Shown in pieces: positions 1-6,428 of a stretch of 7,585 nt of DNA (its first letter is position 1; the number at the start of each line of letters is the position of its first letter). The position numbers and the translations under genes are program-made. The notes beneath the pieces were generated by a model. It made no database searches. It worked only from the letters and a program-made list of their open reading frames with translations, and was not told the origin of the DNA. Origin of the DNA: an uncultured Saprospiraceae bacterium (lineage in GTDB: Bacteria; Bacteroidota; Bacteroidia; Chitinophagales; Saprospiraceae); contig CAJQNM010000280.1 in assembly GCA_905479665.1 (NCBI GenBank), forward strand, positions 1 to 7,585, in the 5' to 3' direction.

Positions 1-612
1 GACAGCGATCTCTGAAATGAGGAGATCGAGCCAGTGTCTCTTGGCTACATGGATTTTTTCGTGGGTGAGAATTTGCTCGTAGGTATCAGGCTCGTAGCGT
101 GCAGGATTGATGAAGATGTAACGGAAAAAAGAGCAAGGTTCATCTGTGCCAGATAGCAATACAAGAGTAGTACGGCCATCACGAATCTTGTCTTTGCTCG
201 ATAAAACCTGCCTTGTGATTGCAATAAATTGAATAAGCAAATTGATGCCTAACACCAGGACGCCAAAGAGATAGATCAACATGATCACCTTGAACCAATG
301 GGGTTTACTGAATGCACCTCTTTCTATATCCTGCACATCTCCGGATGAGTGAGTGGCTGGGGATGAATTTCTTGCCATCGAACTAGGAAGGGTTGCATCA
401 GCGTGTACCAGGGAGGTAATCGACTGGTCTACCGACCCTTGAAATTGTGCCAGCGGAGGCAAAGACGTGTAGGGCAACAAGAAGGCAAGCATTATTCCAG
501 CAAGCAGAAAAAAGCGATTAGCAGTATAGTAACTCTCGCTCTCGAGCAACAGTTTGTAGAAGACCCAAAACAATACGATGACCAAAGAGGCTTTAATAGC
601 AAGAATAATCAT
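1..612 (-). CDS. BlaR1-like M56 family membrane metallopeptidase (partial, 3' end beyond window)
   Basis: The first 204 codons are visible, and the gene continues past the left edge. The frame is too long to have a stop inside the window, and I translated it directly. Hydrophobic segments at about residues 4-23, 34-48 and 108-133 fit the multi-pass N-terminal half of M56 proteins. The zinc-protease motif HEKIH is at residues 184-188, followed by KRHWLDLLISE, whose glutamate (201) is a plausible third zinc ligand. In the BlaR1/MecR1 family such proteins sense an extracytoplasmic signal and trigger inactivation of the partner repressor. The start ATG overlaps the stop of the upstream BlaI-type gene by 4 bases (ATGA), which implies translational coupling. 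In Bacteroidota many M56 proteins carry a C-terminal TonB-like or other periplasmic part instead of a penicillin-binding domain, so the ligand cannot be named from this fragment and beta-lactam sensing is not shown. Confidence 0.9.
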   Translation of the reverse strand, partial: MIILAIKASLVIVLFWVFYKLLLESESYYTANRFFLLAGIMLAFLLPYTSLPPLAQFQGSVDQSITSLVHADATLPSSMARNSSPATHSSGDVQDIERGAFSKPHWFKVIMLIYLFGVLVLGINLLIQFIAITRQVLSSKDKIRDGRTTLVLLSGTDEPCSFFRYIFINPARYEPDTYEQILTHEKIHVAKRHWLDLLISEIAV

Positions 613-974
613 GAGCTTTTCTTGTTTTTAATGATGTCTAATATTTCGTCAATTTGCTCTGGAGAGAGGTCCTCGTTTTTGGCGAAGTGGGCAACAAGAC
701 CGGAAAAAGAATCGGAAAAATATTTTTTCTTGATGCCTGACAGATGTTCTTCTCGGTAGGCCTCCAATGTCACCAAAGGAAAATAGCGGTAGCTATTCCC
801 TAGTTTCTCAGCACCTAGGAATCCTTTCTTTTCTAATATTTTCGTGATCGTGGCAACCGTATTGTAGTGGGGTTTTGGATCGGGAAATTCATCTACAATC
901 TCCTTAATAAACGCCTTTTCCATGAGCCATATAATGCGCATGATTTGTTCTTCACGGGTAGCTAATTCTTGCAT
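609..974 (-). CDS. BlaI/MecI/CopY-family transcriptional repressor
   Basis: This 121-residue protein is the normal length for the family. The N-terminal winged helix starts with TREEQIMRIIW (residues 6-16). It contains the family signature PDPKPHYNTVATITKILEKK (residues 31-50), which includes the recognition helix, and the wing GNSYRYFPL (59-67). The C-terminal helices (from about residue 70) are the dimerisation part and, in BlaI and MecI, contain the site cleaved after BlaR1 signalling. The protein should repress its own operon as a dimer and be released when the M56 partner is activated. The gene overlaps the M56 gene by 4 bases, which is the usual order in this module. The ATG at 974 is preferred because the homologous region begins within a few residues of it. 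No Shine-Dalgarno sequence is evident. A paired palindrome lies 26-61 bases upstream and is listed separately. Confidence 0.95.
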   Translation of the reverse strand: MQELATREEQIMRIIWLMEKAFIKEIVDEFPDPKPHYNTVATITKILEKKGFLGAEKLGNSYRYFPLVTLEAYREEHLSGIKKKYFSDSFSGLVAHFAKNEDLSPEQIDEILDIIKNKKSS

Positions 975-999
975 AAATGTACTTTCTCTGATGCAAGTA

Positions 1000-1035
1000 T
1001 ACTAAATACTTAGGATAAATACTAATCTATTAGTA
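1000..1035 (-). promoter_or_regulatory. Candidate paired operator of the blaI-type operon
   Basis: Two 16-base sites, 1000-1015 and 1020-1035, both begin TACTAA and both contain CTAA-N4-TTAG (1002-1013 and 1022-1033). Their centres are exactly 20 bp apart, about two helical turns, so two dimers would bind the same DNA face. The right site is a near-perfect palindrome, TACTAAT-CT-ATTAGTA. The left site also lies within a second inverted repeat, AAGTAT-N5-ATACTT (995-1011). BlaI/MecI-type repressors bind paired palindromes over their own promoters, so the position just upstream of the repressor gene fits. I could not assign a convincing -33/-7 promoter pair, although TATACTTG (complement of 994-1001) is one mismatch from the Bacteroidota TAnnTTTG element. 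Binding is inferred. Confidence 0.6.
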
Positions 1036-1081
1036 GTTCTTGATAAATTGGAGCTCGCACTACAGAGTACGAGGCTTCGCT

Positions 1082-1144
1082 GGGGACAATGGGTACAATG
1101 GGTACAATGGGTACATAGGGGGCAATGGGTACATAGGGGGCAAG
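1082..1144. repeat. Seven tandem 9-bp repeats (GGGTACAAT-like)
   Basis: Seven contiguous 9-base units run without a gap: GGGGACAAT, GGGTACAAT, GGGTACAAT, GGGTACATA, GGGGGCAAT, GGGTACATA and GGGGGCAAG. Units 4-5 and 6-7 form an 18-bp higher-order pair, so the last part grew by duplicating a dimer. The tract is non-coding, between the decayed lipoprotein gene and the blaI-type operator. Read in one minus-strand frame it gives a spurious CTHC cysteine pattern. The function is unknown, and replication slippage is enough to explain its growth. Confidence 0.9.
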
Positions 1145-1169
1145 AAGTTAAAATGGGCGAAGAATGCAG

Positions 1170-1188
1170 CCTCGGATCTATTCCGAGG
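1170..1188. other. Small perfect hairpin (7-bp stem, 5-base loop)
   Basis: CCTCGGA (1170-1176) and TCCGAGG (1182-1188) are exact inverted repeats around the loop TCTAT. The hairpin is about 125 bases downstream of the decayed lipoprotein gene's stop, so it could be a remnant or factor-dependent 3' end for that transcript. There is no T-tract on either strand next to the stem, so I do not call it an intrinsic terminator. Confidence 0.4.
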
Positions 1189-1313
1189 TGGTTAAGAAAG
1201 GAGCGCTGTGCACAAACGAAATCCATTAGAAGGTCAACAGCAGCACCATTCCAAGGTACTTCAGTGCCTTGCCGTCATCCTGTCGTATGTCAGCGCCTGC
1301 CTCAACACCTTTC

Positions 1314-2248
1314 CTAATCAAAGGCTTTTGGGATCTCCTCAATAGACACCTGAAATAGTGTTTTGGCCAGGTTGGTCCAGGTCTTCTCGTTGGCCCATGA
1401 AGTGGAACGTTCGATGGTAGTGCGTGAGTTTCTTGCCAGGCTGCAAATCGGCTGCTGGTAAGGAGCTTTCAATTTCATAGAAAGGCCCTAATACTGCCCG
1501 CTTTGAAAGGTATCACGATCGTAGTTTCGGGTGAAGGAACAAACATATTGAGGATCCATATCGACAGCATGGCCGTGCTTTCGTTCCGGAGCCTCGCACC
1601 TGTATTGGTGATGGTATTCTCAGTCTCGAAGCCCAAGCACTTGACAGCCTTTGGTAGGGAGGTAAGCAGAATTTCTTCTGCCTGGTCCTTCGCCAACAGC
1701 CTAATTCTCCGATCCACCGCCAAGTCGAGATTCGTTCCAGAGTAGTTGGTCAGGTTAATGGCTTTGGCGAAGTGTGCTTCATCATCAGATGACGACACCA
1801 GATCAAAGGGTTCGGTATCTATTTCCCTGGGGACCTGCCAATGCTCAAATTCGAATCTTGAGCCCGGTTGGAAAAAGATGGAAAATTGGCCACCTTCTGG
1901 ACCAAGCCAGAAACGTTCTTCTCCTCCGACAGGGTTGAATTGTTTTTATATTTCTCCCGACCCAATCAGCTCGTAATTGAGCCAACCGAAGCTTTTTCCT
2001 TCCGCCCCATTGGCCGTGCTTGTCATCACGCGTGCTTGCAGCGCAGGGGAAATTACAAGCTGTGCATCCCCTTTTATTAAGTGGACCAGATCATCATAGT
2101 GTTGGCCTAAGAAATGAAAATCATAGCCAAAGCTCTCCGGTGCGTCGTTCATCTTATCGTCGTAGGTCTGATGCGACTTTGCTTCCTGTGAACTCCATCC
2201 GCATGACCCTAGCGCAAGCAGCGTAACCATCAGTAAGCTTCTGATCAT
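1314..2248 (-). pseudogene. Decayed lipoprotein gene of a Bacteroidota family resembling DUF6786
   Basis: The start at 2248 gives a lipoprotein signal peptide (MIRSLLMVTLLALGSC, lipid-modified Cys16). Family-like blocks follow: FGYDFHFLGQHYDDLV, RVMTSTANGAEGKSFGWLNY and, past the break, NPVGGEERFWLGPEGGQFS. There are three lesions. (1) An in-frame TAA at 1946-1948 (codon 101) separates GSGEI from KQFNPVGG, and the same frame continues coding-like for about 150 codons. (2) Near 1490-1500 the text jumps from VIPFKAG directly to LGPFYEIESSLPAADLQPGK in another frame. From memory of the family, roughly 80-100 residues are missing here. (3) One extra base near 1371 shifts HFMGQREDLDQ into the frame that ends LAKTLFQVSIEEIPKAFD and TAG (1314-1316). 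The surviving text totals about 310 codons. The family has no function I can name. The gene starts 31 bases after the transglutaminase-like gene and was probably in its operon. I am sure of the decay, less sure of the DUF number. A longer upstream start at 2305 would overlap the neighbour and hide the signal peptide. Confidence 0.85.
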
Positions 2249-2279
2249 GGTGAGGTTGTATTGATACTTACTACTAATT

Positions 2280-3245
2280 TTAATATTTACTTGCAGTAAG
2301 TTCATCTATTGACACAAATTCCTTCCAAGTCCGCTCCTCATTCACATTTAGCCGCCCTCCCCAGTATCTCCACTTCATACGCCCCTCTGGGTTATCCACA
2401 TGCAGGTAGATATACTTGTTCTGAAGATTGTCATAACTGGTCACATTGCTTCCGTCACTATGGGTCGGGTCAAACGGTATCCAACCCTTTTCATCGAAAT
2501 ACACCTCCAGCCACGCGTGGTAGGAGGCCTTGAAAATTTGTGCTAATAACCCTGTAGCTGAGGATATGGTGTAGCCAGAAACACGCCGAGCTGGAATCCC
2601 TTCACGGCGACACATCGCAATCAGCAAATCGGCATACTCCGTACAGTCACCGTGTTCGTTATTCCAGGCGTAAGACGCTCCAAGATCTCGACCAAAACGT
2701 GTCATATACTCCAGTCGATCCACCACGGCAGAGTGCATCGATCGTACTTTATCTTCCTGCCCTTCAATCGACTCAAAAAAAGGTATGTCGTCTTTCTCGC
2801 TCAATCTATATAATCCTGTTCCACGGGTGTAGCGTTTCATATTACTCTTTTTAAGGGTTTCTGGAGATGATCCAGACTGCGCCACTTTCCAATCATAATC
2901 CATCAACTCCATCTTGATGGTTATCTTAATCTCATCTACCGGCCTTCCCTGCGTCCATTCGTACTTCGCATATGAAGTGCTCAGTTCTTGATATTTTCGA
3001 TTAGGTGGATGGCTAAAAAATACCTCGTGCACTTCCTGTCTTCCTTCGATTGAGTGTGGGATGGGGATATCGATTTCAGCACGCTCAACTCCACCGATAG
3101 CTGCAACCGCAAACCTCTGGTCGATCTGAATGAAACGTGACTGTGCTCTAGAGATGCAAACAGGTATCAATAAGATGAAGATAGAAATCAGTTTTCTATC
3201 AATATTGCCAAATTTATCTAGCATACGTTTTATAAGGTTTGTCAT
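2280..3245 (-). CDS. Secreted transglutaminase-like (cysteine peptidase fold) protein
   Basis: This 321-residue protein has an N-terminal hydrophobic segment (about residues 19-33) after a basic stretch, ending at SRAQS. It should be exported to the periplasm or held there by an uncleaved anchor. Residues about 37-120 look like a beta-rich N-terminal region. The transglutaminase-like core is at about 165-262. Its catalytic triad is visible: Cys201 in HGDCTEYADLL, His243 in SYHAWLEVYF and Asp259 in GWIPFDPTHSD. The GIPARRVSGY strand (216-225) between Cys and His is typical. Proteins of this superfamily act on amide bonds as proteases, cross-linkers or peptide-processing enzymes, and the substrate here cannot be told. 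No Shine-Dalgarno sequence precedes the ATG at 3245. The alternative ATG at 3224 would shorten only the basic N-terminus. The decayed lipoprotein gene follows 31 bases downstream, so the two were probably one transcript. Confidence 0.9.
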   Translation of the reverse strand: MTNLIKRMLDKFGNIDRKLISIFILLIPVCISRAQSRFIQIDQRFAVAAIGGVERAEIDIPIPHSIEGRQEVHEVFFSHPPNRKYQELSTSYAKYEWTQGRPVDEIKITIKMELMDYDWKVAQSGSSPETLKKSNMKRYTRGTGLYRLSEKDDIPFFESIEGQEDKVRSMHSAVVDRLEYMTRFGRDLGASYAWNNEHGDCTEYADLLIAMCRREGIPARRVSGYTISSATGLLAQIFKASYHAWLEVYFDEKGWIPFDPTHSDGSNVTSYDNLQNKYIYLHVDNPEGRMKWRYWGGRLNVNEERTWKEFVSIDELTASKY

Positions 3246-3551
3246 GATAAGAAAATTAGACGGCTAGAAAGGCCAGAAATCTCCCATCTTTATTTTCCCA
3301 TCGATAAAAACGCACCCCGAAAGCAATTATTGATTACTTCAATATTGTGCCACTTCAAAAGTAATCTTTCCTCTTTTGTCGAACATTTTACTCCAATGCA
3401 TGACTTGCCAAAGTTGCTCTAACCACTGATAAGATAATAAAATGAATTGAAGGTAGGAAGTTCGATTTAGAACAATCTTGTGAAAGTTATCTATTACTCT
3501 CTTTTACTCACCATTCCCATCTTCCTTGCTTCTCCTTTCGTGTTACTGCGG

Positions 3552-3580
3552 AAAAACCTACCTGCCGGCATAGAAGGCTT
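3552..3580 (-). terminator. Possible weak intrinsic terminator of the sensor/regulator gene
   Basis: Read on the minus strand, AAGCCTTCTATG-CCGG-CAGGTAGG folds into an imperfect stem with a CCGG loop, one mismatch and one bulge. It is followed at once by five T residues (3556-3552) that can also pair with the leading AAG. It lies about 60 bases past the stop codon at 3638, on the far side of the heptad repeats. The imperfect stem keeps confidence modest. Confidence 0.4.
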
Positions 3581-3596
3581 AGTTGTCCCTTCCTTC

Positions 3597-3631
3597 GTTG
3601 TCCATTGTCCATTATCAATTATCCATTGTCA
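3597..3631. repeat. Five tandem 7-bp repeats (ATTRTCM)
   Basis: The contiguous units are GTTGTCC, ATTGTCC, ATTATCA, ATTATCC and ATTGTCA. A further GTTGTCC stands apart at 3582-3588. The tract ends 6 bases from the stop codon of the sensor/regulator gene. On the coding (minus) strand the units read GGACAAT/TGATAAT. Short heptad tracts of this kind occur between genes in Bacteroidota and cyanobacteria as far as I recall. No function is evident, and the units are too short and unspaced for a CRISPR array. Confidence 0.85.
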
Positions 3632-3637
3632 ATTAAA

Positions 3638-6400
3638 TCAATATTTCAACAAACTCGTCATTAAATTATCGCCACTGGCCAGCCCCATTTTCTTTCGCAG
3701 ACGGTAGCGTTTATTTTCCACACCACGCACCGATATTTTTAATAATTGTGCGATCTCCTTCGAGGATAAATTCATCTTCAGATAGGCGGCCAATTTCAAT
3801 TCTCCGGGCGACAGGCTAGGAAAGTCCTGGTGGAGTTCGCTAAAAAACTGATCGTGCACTTGGTCAAAATTGGTCTCAAATAAACCGGCATCTTCATCCG
3901 AGCTGAGATTCTGCCTGATCAGTCGCACTAGATTATGATAATATTTATCCGGCAATCGGATTCCCAACCCTTTCTTTACCTCTTGGAGTCCATCAAGTAT
4001 ATTATTTAAGACATCATTTTTTTGCACCAGACTCATGGTCGAATTGGCCAATTGCTTGCTCTTGACGATCACGTCTTTTTCCAGGATCTCATTGCGCAAA
4101 AGCAGGCGTTGACGATTGAGCTCTCGCTCATGTTCGATCTGAAGCCTACGCTTGTGCCGCTCGATCCGCCAATGGTAAAGACGGTTGATGCCTAAGACCA
4201 GACCCAAGACAAGGAGGCATACCAGTGCTTTTGCGGCATTGGTCTCATACCATTTGGGTTCCAGCATCAGGGTAAAGGAAGAAGATTCGGGCCCAAGAGT
4301 CGAACTCAGGTCAAACCGATAGGACCCCGCATGCAGGTTGGTGAATTCACGGAAATGTGTGGACTCCCACCGTGTCCAGTCTTGATCAAAACCATGCAGA
4401 CGACTGCGATATTTTGCATCACGAATAAACGATCGGTGCGTATAGGCAAGACGAACTCGCTTTGTCGAACGGGGCAAGTTAATCGTAGATACATGATCGG
4501 CAAAAAGGTGCGACTTGGATACTGACAGCCCCTGCTTATCAAAAGCCTCGACAGAAGAGACGGTTGGGGCTCGATGAGGGGACCATGATGTGTATGCATC
4601 GGGCTGAAAAATGGCATATCCGTCATCTAGGCAGATCAGATATTCGGAATCATCTAGGATAATAAAGGGTCGGTGATTTTCGACCACTGCAAGATCCAGA
4701 GTGACCACTGCATTGTCATTATTATAATAATGTACAGCATCACTGGTGACTTCAAAATACGTCGATGCCCTTCCTGAATAATATTTACCGCTCATAGTTG
4801 TGGAGGAAAGTCGATCATGCATCTTAAAACAATCACAAGGGGGATCGAACTGGTAGTGATCGCTCTCACTGGCAATTGCCACTACTTGGTTGTCCCAGCG
4901 ATCCAATCGAATACGCATCGAGTGAGGAAGACCAGGGGGCTCTGAAAAGACCATGTCTCCATCCAGCTGTAATCGATATACCCCTTTATAAGGGCTCGCC
5001 ACCCAAACCTCATTCTGGTCACTTATACTCACATGGCGGGCTGCGTGGGGAAAACTTGAGTTTCTTACCTCAAATTGACCATTGTCTTTTTGCTCAATAA
5101 AGCTGATGCCATTGTAGGTGCCAGCCAAGAGTATCAAGGGTTCTTTTTGGACCACAGACAGATTCCAGATGCCCCAACCGGGGATAAGGCTGGCCTCTCC
5201 TGCCTGATCGATCACCAAAAGGCCCCGATTATGTCCGGCAAACAGGTGGTCATCGACCTGCAATAACTCCCATACCTGGCCGCCGGCTCCTGTCACGGGT
5301 TTGTAATGGGAATCTCCGTCGGAGCGCACGTATAAGCCTTGATTACTTCCGAGATACAAGGCATCTTGAAATCGAGCAGCGGCATAGGGTGTACCAATTT
5401 GACCTCGATAATCCCTCCAATAATTGAGCGGATTATTCAGATTTACCATGGCTATCCCGTCATCAAGTCCGACCCAGAGATTTCCTACATTGTCTTCAAA
5501 AAGGGATAAAATGGTATTGTTCATCATCCCATTTTCCTTGGTAAAATGGTAGAGTAAATGCCCATCAGGCTGCACTAAAAATAGGCCATGAGAAATCGTG
5601 CCAATAGCGATGGTCCCATTTTTTAAAACCTTCAGTTTGTTGATTTGAAAATCATCAAATTCCGCACCGAGTTCATGGTCAAAATGGTCTAGCCTTCCAT
5701 CAGTAAGCGTCATCAGCAATCCGCTTTCTGCACTCAGTAGCCAGTGGCCATCCGCAAGTTCCTCCACACCCGTGATCCGCTCATTTGCCCATTGCGGAAT
5801 TGCATAAATACTACGCACGGTATCATCCTCCATTCGACAGAGACCATGGCCATGCACCTGAAGAACAAGATCGCCGGAGACAGAGTGAATAAATTGGATA
5901 TTACTGGGAGTGCCGATTTTTCGCGCTGCCATTTCGTCTTGATCGAAGGCAAAAATACTACCGAAGGACTGATAGTAAATATCACGCTCACTCACTACGA
6001 TATTCCAAATTTCCTCTCGTTCCAATTCTTCCAGACCGAGTTCTTCAGAGAGACTTTGATAGATCCATCTTAGGCTGTCACTATGAAAGTGCCAATAACC
6101 AAACTCTCCATAGGCTCCCGCATACAGCGTGTCTCGAGAAGCCTCGATCGTGCGTAAAAATTGCCGATTGGGCAGGGGATGATTGGTCCAGTTTACCCCA
6201 TCAAACATCAACAGGCCACTTGAATTGGCAAAGCACATCGTGCCATCCGATAGCTGGTCGATGTCCCAATTTTGTTTCTGACCTCCATACTCGGTTCGAG
6301 AAAATGACTTGACCAGAGGCAATTCTTGAGCCATGCTTGAGCAGATGGTAAAACCCCAGACAACGGTAATCGAAATGATGATGAAGCGATACCGTCTCAT
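3638..6400 (-). CDS. Membrane-anchored propeller/Y_Y_Y sensor with C-terminal LuxR-like HTH (no kinase)
   Basis: This 920-residue one-piece sensor and regulator starts with a signal peptide (1-24, ending SSMA/QE). Residues about 40-600 form a periplasmic beta-propeller with repeats of the two-component-regulator type, such as LFEDNVGNLWVGLDDGIAMV (300-319). A Y_Y_Y-like domain covers about 636-716 (AYTHRSFIRDAKYRSRLHGF, then AGSYRFDL). One membrane helix is at about 722-741, then a basic coiled coil (about 742-810) and a LuxR/GerE-like helix-turn-helix at about 862-907 (SPGELKLAAYLKMNLSSKEI, then VENKRYRLRKKMGL). No histidine-kinase, ATPase or receiver domain lies between membrane and HTH. 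The design resembles hybrid two-component regulators of Bacteroidota with the kinase removed, so a periplasmic ligand would act directly on a membrane-tethered DNA-binding domain. Ligand and targets are unknown. It starts 28 bases after the purM stop, so it may share purM's transcript. There is no Shine-Dalgarno sequence before the ATG at 6400. Confidence 0.88.
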   Translation of the reverse strand: MRRYRFIIISITVVWGFTICSSMAQELPLVKSFSRTEYGGQKQNWDIDQLSDGTMCFANSSGLLMFDGVNWTNHPLPNRQFLRTIEASRDTLYAGAYGEFGYWHFHSDSLRWIYQSLSEELGLEELEREEIWNIVVSERDIYYQSFGSIFAFDQDEMAARKIGTPSNIQFIHSVSGDLVLQVHGHGLCRMEDDTVRSIYAIPQWANERITGVEELADGHWLLSAESGLLMTLTDGRLDHFDHELGAEFDDFQINKLKVLKNGTIAIGTISHGLFLVQPDGHLLYHFTKENGMMNNTILSLFEDNVGNLWVGLDDGIAMVNLNNPLNYWRDYRGQIGTPYAAARFQDALYLGSNQGLYVRSDGDSHYKPVTGAGGQVWELLQVDDHLFAGHNRGLLVIDQAGEASLIPGWGIWNLSVVQKEPLILLAGTYNGISFIEQKDNGQFEVRNSSFPHAARHVSISDQNEVWVASPYKGVYRLQLDGDMVFSEPPGLPHSMRIRLDRWDNQVVAIASESDHYQFDPPCDCFKMHDRLSSTTMSGKYYSGRASTYFEVTSDAVHYYNNDNAVVTLDLAVVENHRPFIILDDSEYLICLDDGYAIFQPDAYTSWSPHRAPTVSSVEAFDKQGLSVSKSHLFADHVSTINLPRSTKRVRLAYTHRSFIRDAKYRSRLHGFDQDWTRWESTHFREFTNLHAGSYRFDLSSTLGPESSSFTLMLEPKWYETNAAKALVCLLVLGLVLGINRLYHWRIERHKRRLQIEHERELNRQRLLLRNEILEKDVIVKSKQLANSTMSLVQKNDVLNNILDGLQEVKKGLGIRLPDKYYHNLVRLIRQNLSSDEDAGLFETNFDQVHDQFFSELHQDFPSLSPGELKLAAYLKMNLSSKEIAQLLKISVRGVENKRYRLRKKMGLASGDNLMTSLLKY

Positions 6401-6428
6401 GACTATTGCCTAGGATTTACGCCAAGTG

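Larger units (their letters stand above)
975..1313. other. Intergenic stretch without a supported gene
   Basis: This 339-base gap separates the blaI-type gene from the decayed lipoprotein gene. From the blaI side it holds the paired operator (1000-1035), the 9-bp tandem repeats (1082-1144) and a hairpin (1170-1188). The part from 1189 to 1313 has a minus-strand frame that stays open down to a TAA at 1226-1228 and reads GVEAGADIRQDDGKALKYLG followed by a hydrophobic end. It overlaps the lipoprotein remnant in another frame and has no start of its own, so I do not annotate it as a gene. It could be the last piece of a lost one. Confidence 0.6.
3246..3637. other. Intergenic stretch with repeats and a likely terminator, no supported gene
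   Basis: This 392-base AT-rich gap lies between the sensor/regulator stop and the transglutaminase-like start. It holds the 7-bp tandem repeats (3597-3631) and an imperfect hairpin with a T-run (3552-3580). The promoter of the transglutaminase-like gene should be in 3246-3500, but I could not identify a convincing -33/-7 pair. A plus-strand open frame starting at 3480 runs through the repeats into the antisense of the regulator's 3' end and is not credible as a gene. Confidence 0.6.

Noticed and set aside
403..759. Plus-strand 118-residue frame across the blaI/M56 junction
   Set aside because: It is antisense to two well-supported overlapping genes and shows no family features.
1082..1144. 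CRISPR-like array
   Set aside because: The units are 9 bp with no spacers, and there are no cas genes. It is a simple tandem repeat. The same holds for the 7-bp array at 3597-3631.
1002..1226. Minus-strand open frame with repeated CPLCTHC, resembling a zinc-binding cysteine protein
   Set aside because: The cysteines come only from translating the 9-bp DNA repeat, and the frame also crosses the operator region. There is no family resemblance or plausible start.
1048..1317. Plus-strand open frame with WVQWVQWVHRGQ repeats
   Set aside because: It is the other strand of the same 9-bp repeat and continues into the antisense of the lipoprotein remnant.
1475..1798. An independent 107-residue minus-strand gene
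   Set aside because: It is in the same frame as, and continuous with, the text just after the TAA at 1946. Its ATG is an internal methionine of the decayed lipoprotein gene.
1946..2305. A complete 119-residue protein starting at 2305
   Set aside because: That start overlaps the transglutaminase-like gene and buries the lipoprotein signal peptide. The real start is at 2248, and the stop at 1946 is a nonsense codon within a longer gene.
3480..3707. Plus-strand 75-residue frame with a hydrophobic N-terminus that looks like a signal peptide
   Set aside because: Its second half is a translation of the heptad repeat and the antisense of the regulator's 3' end. The hydrophobicity follows from T-rich sequence.
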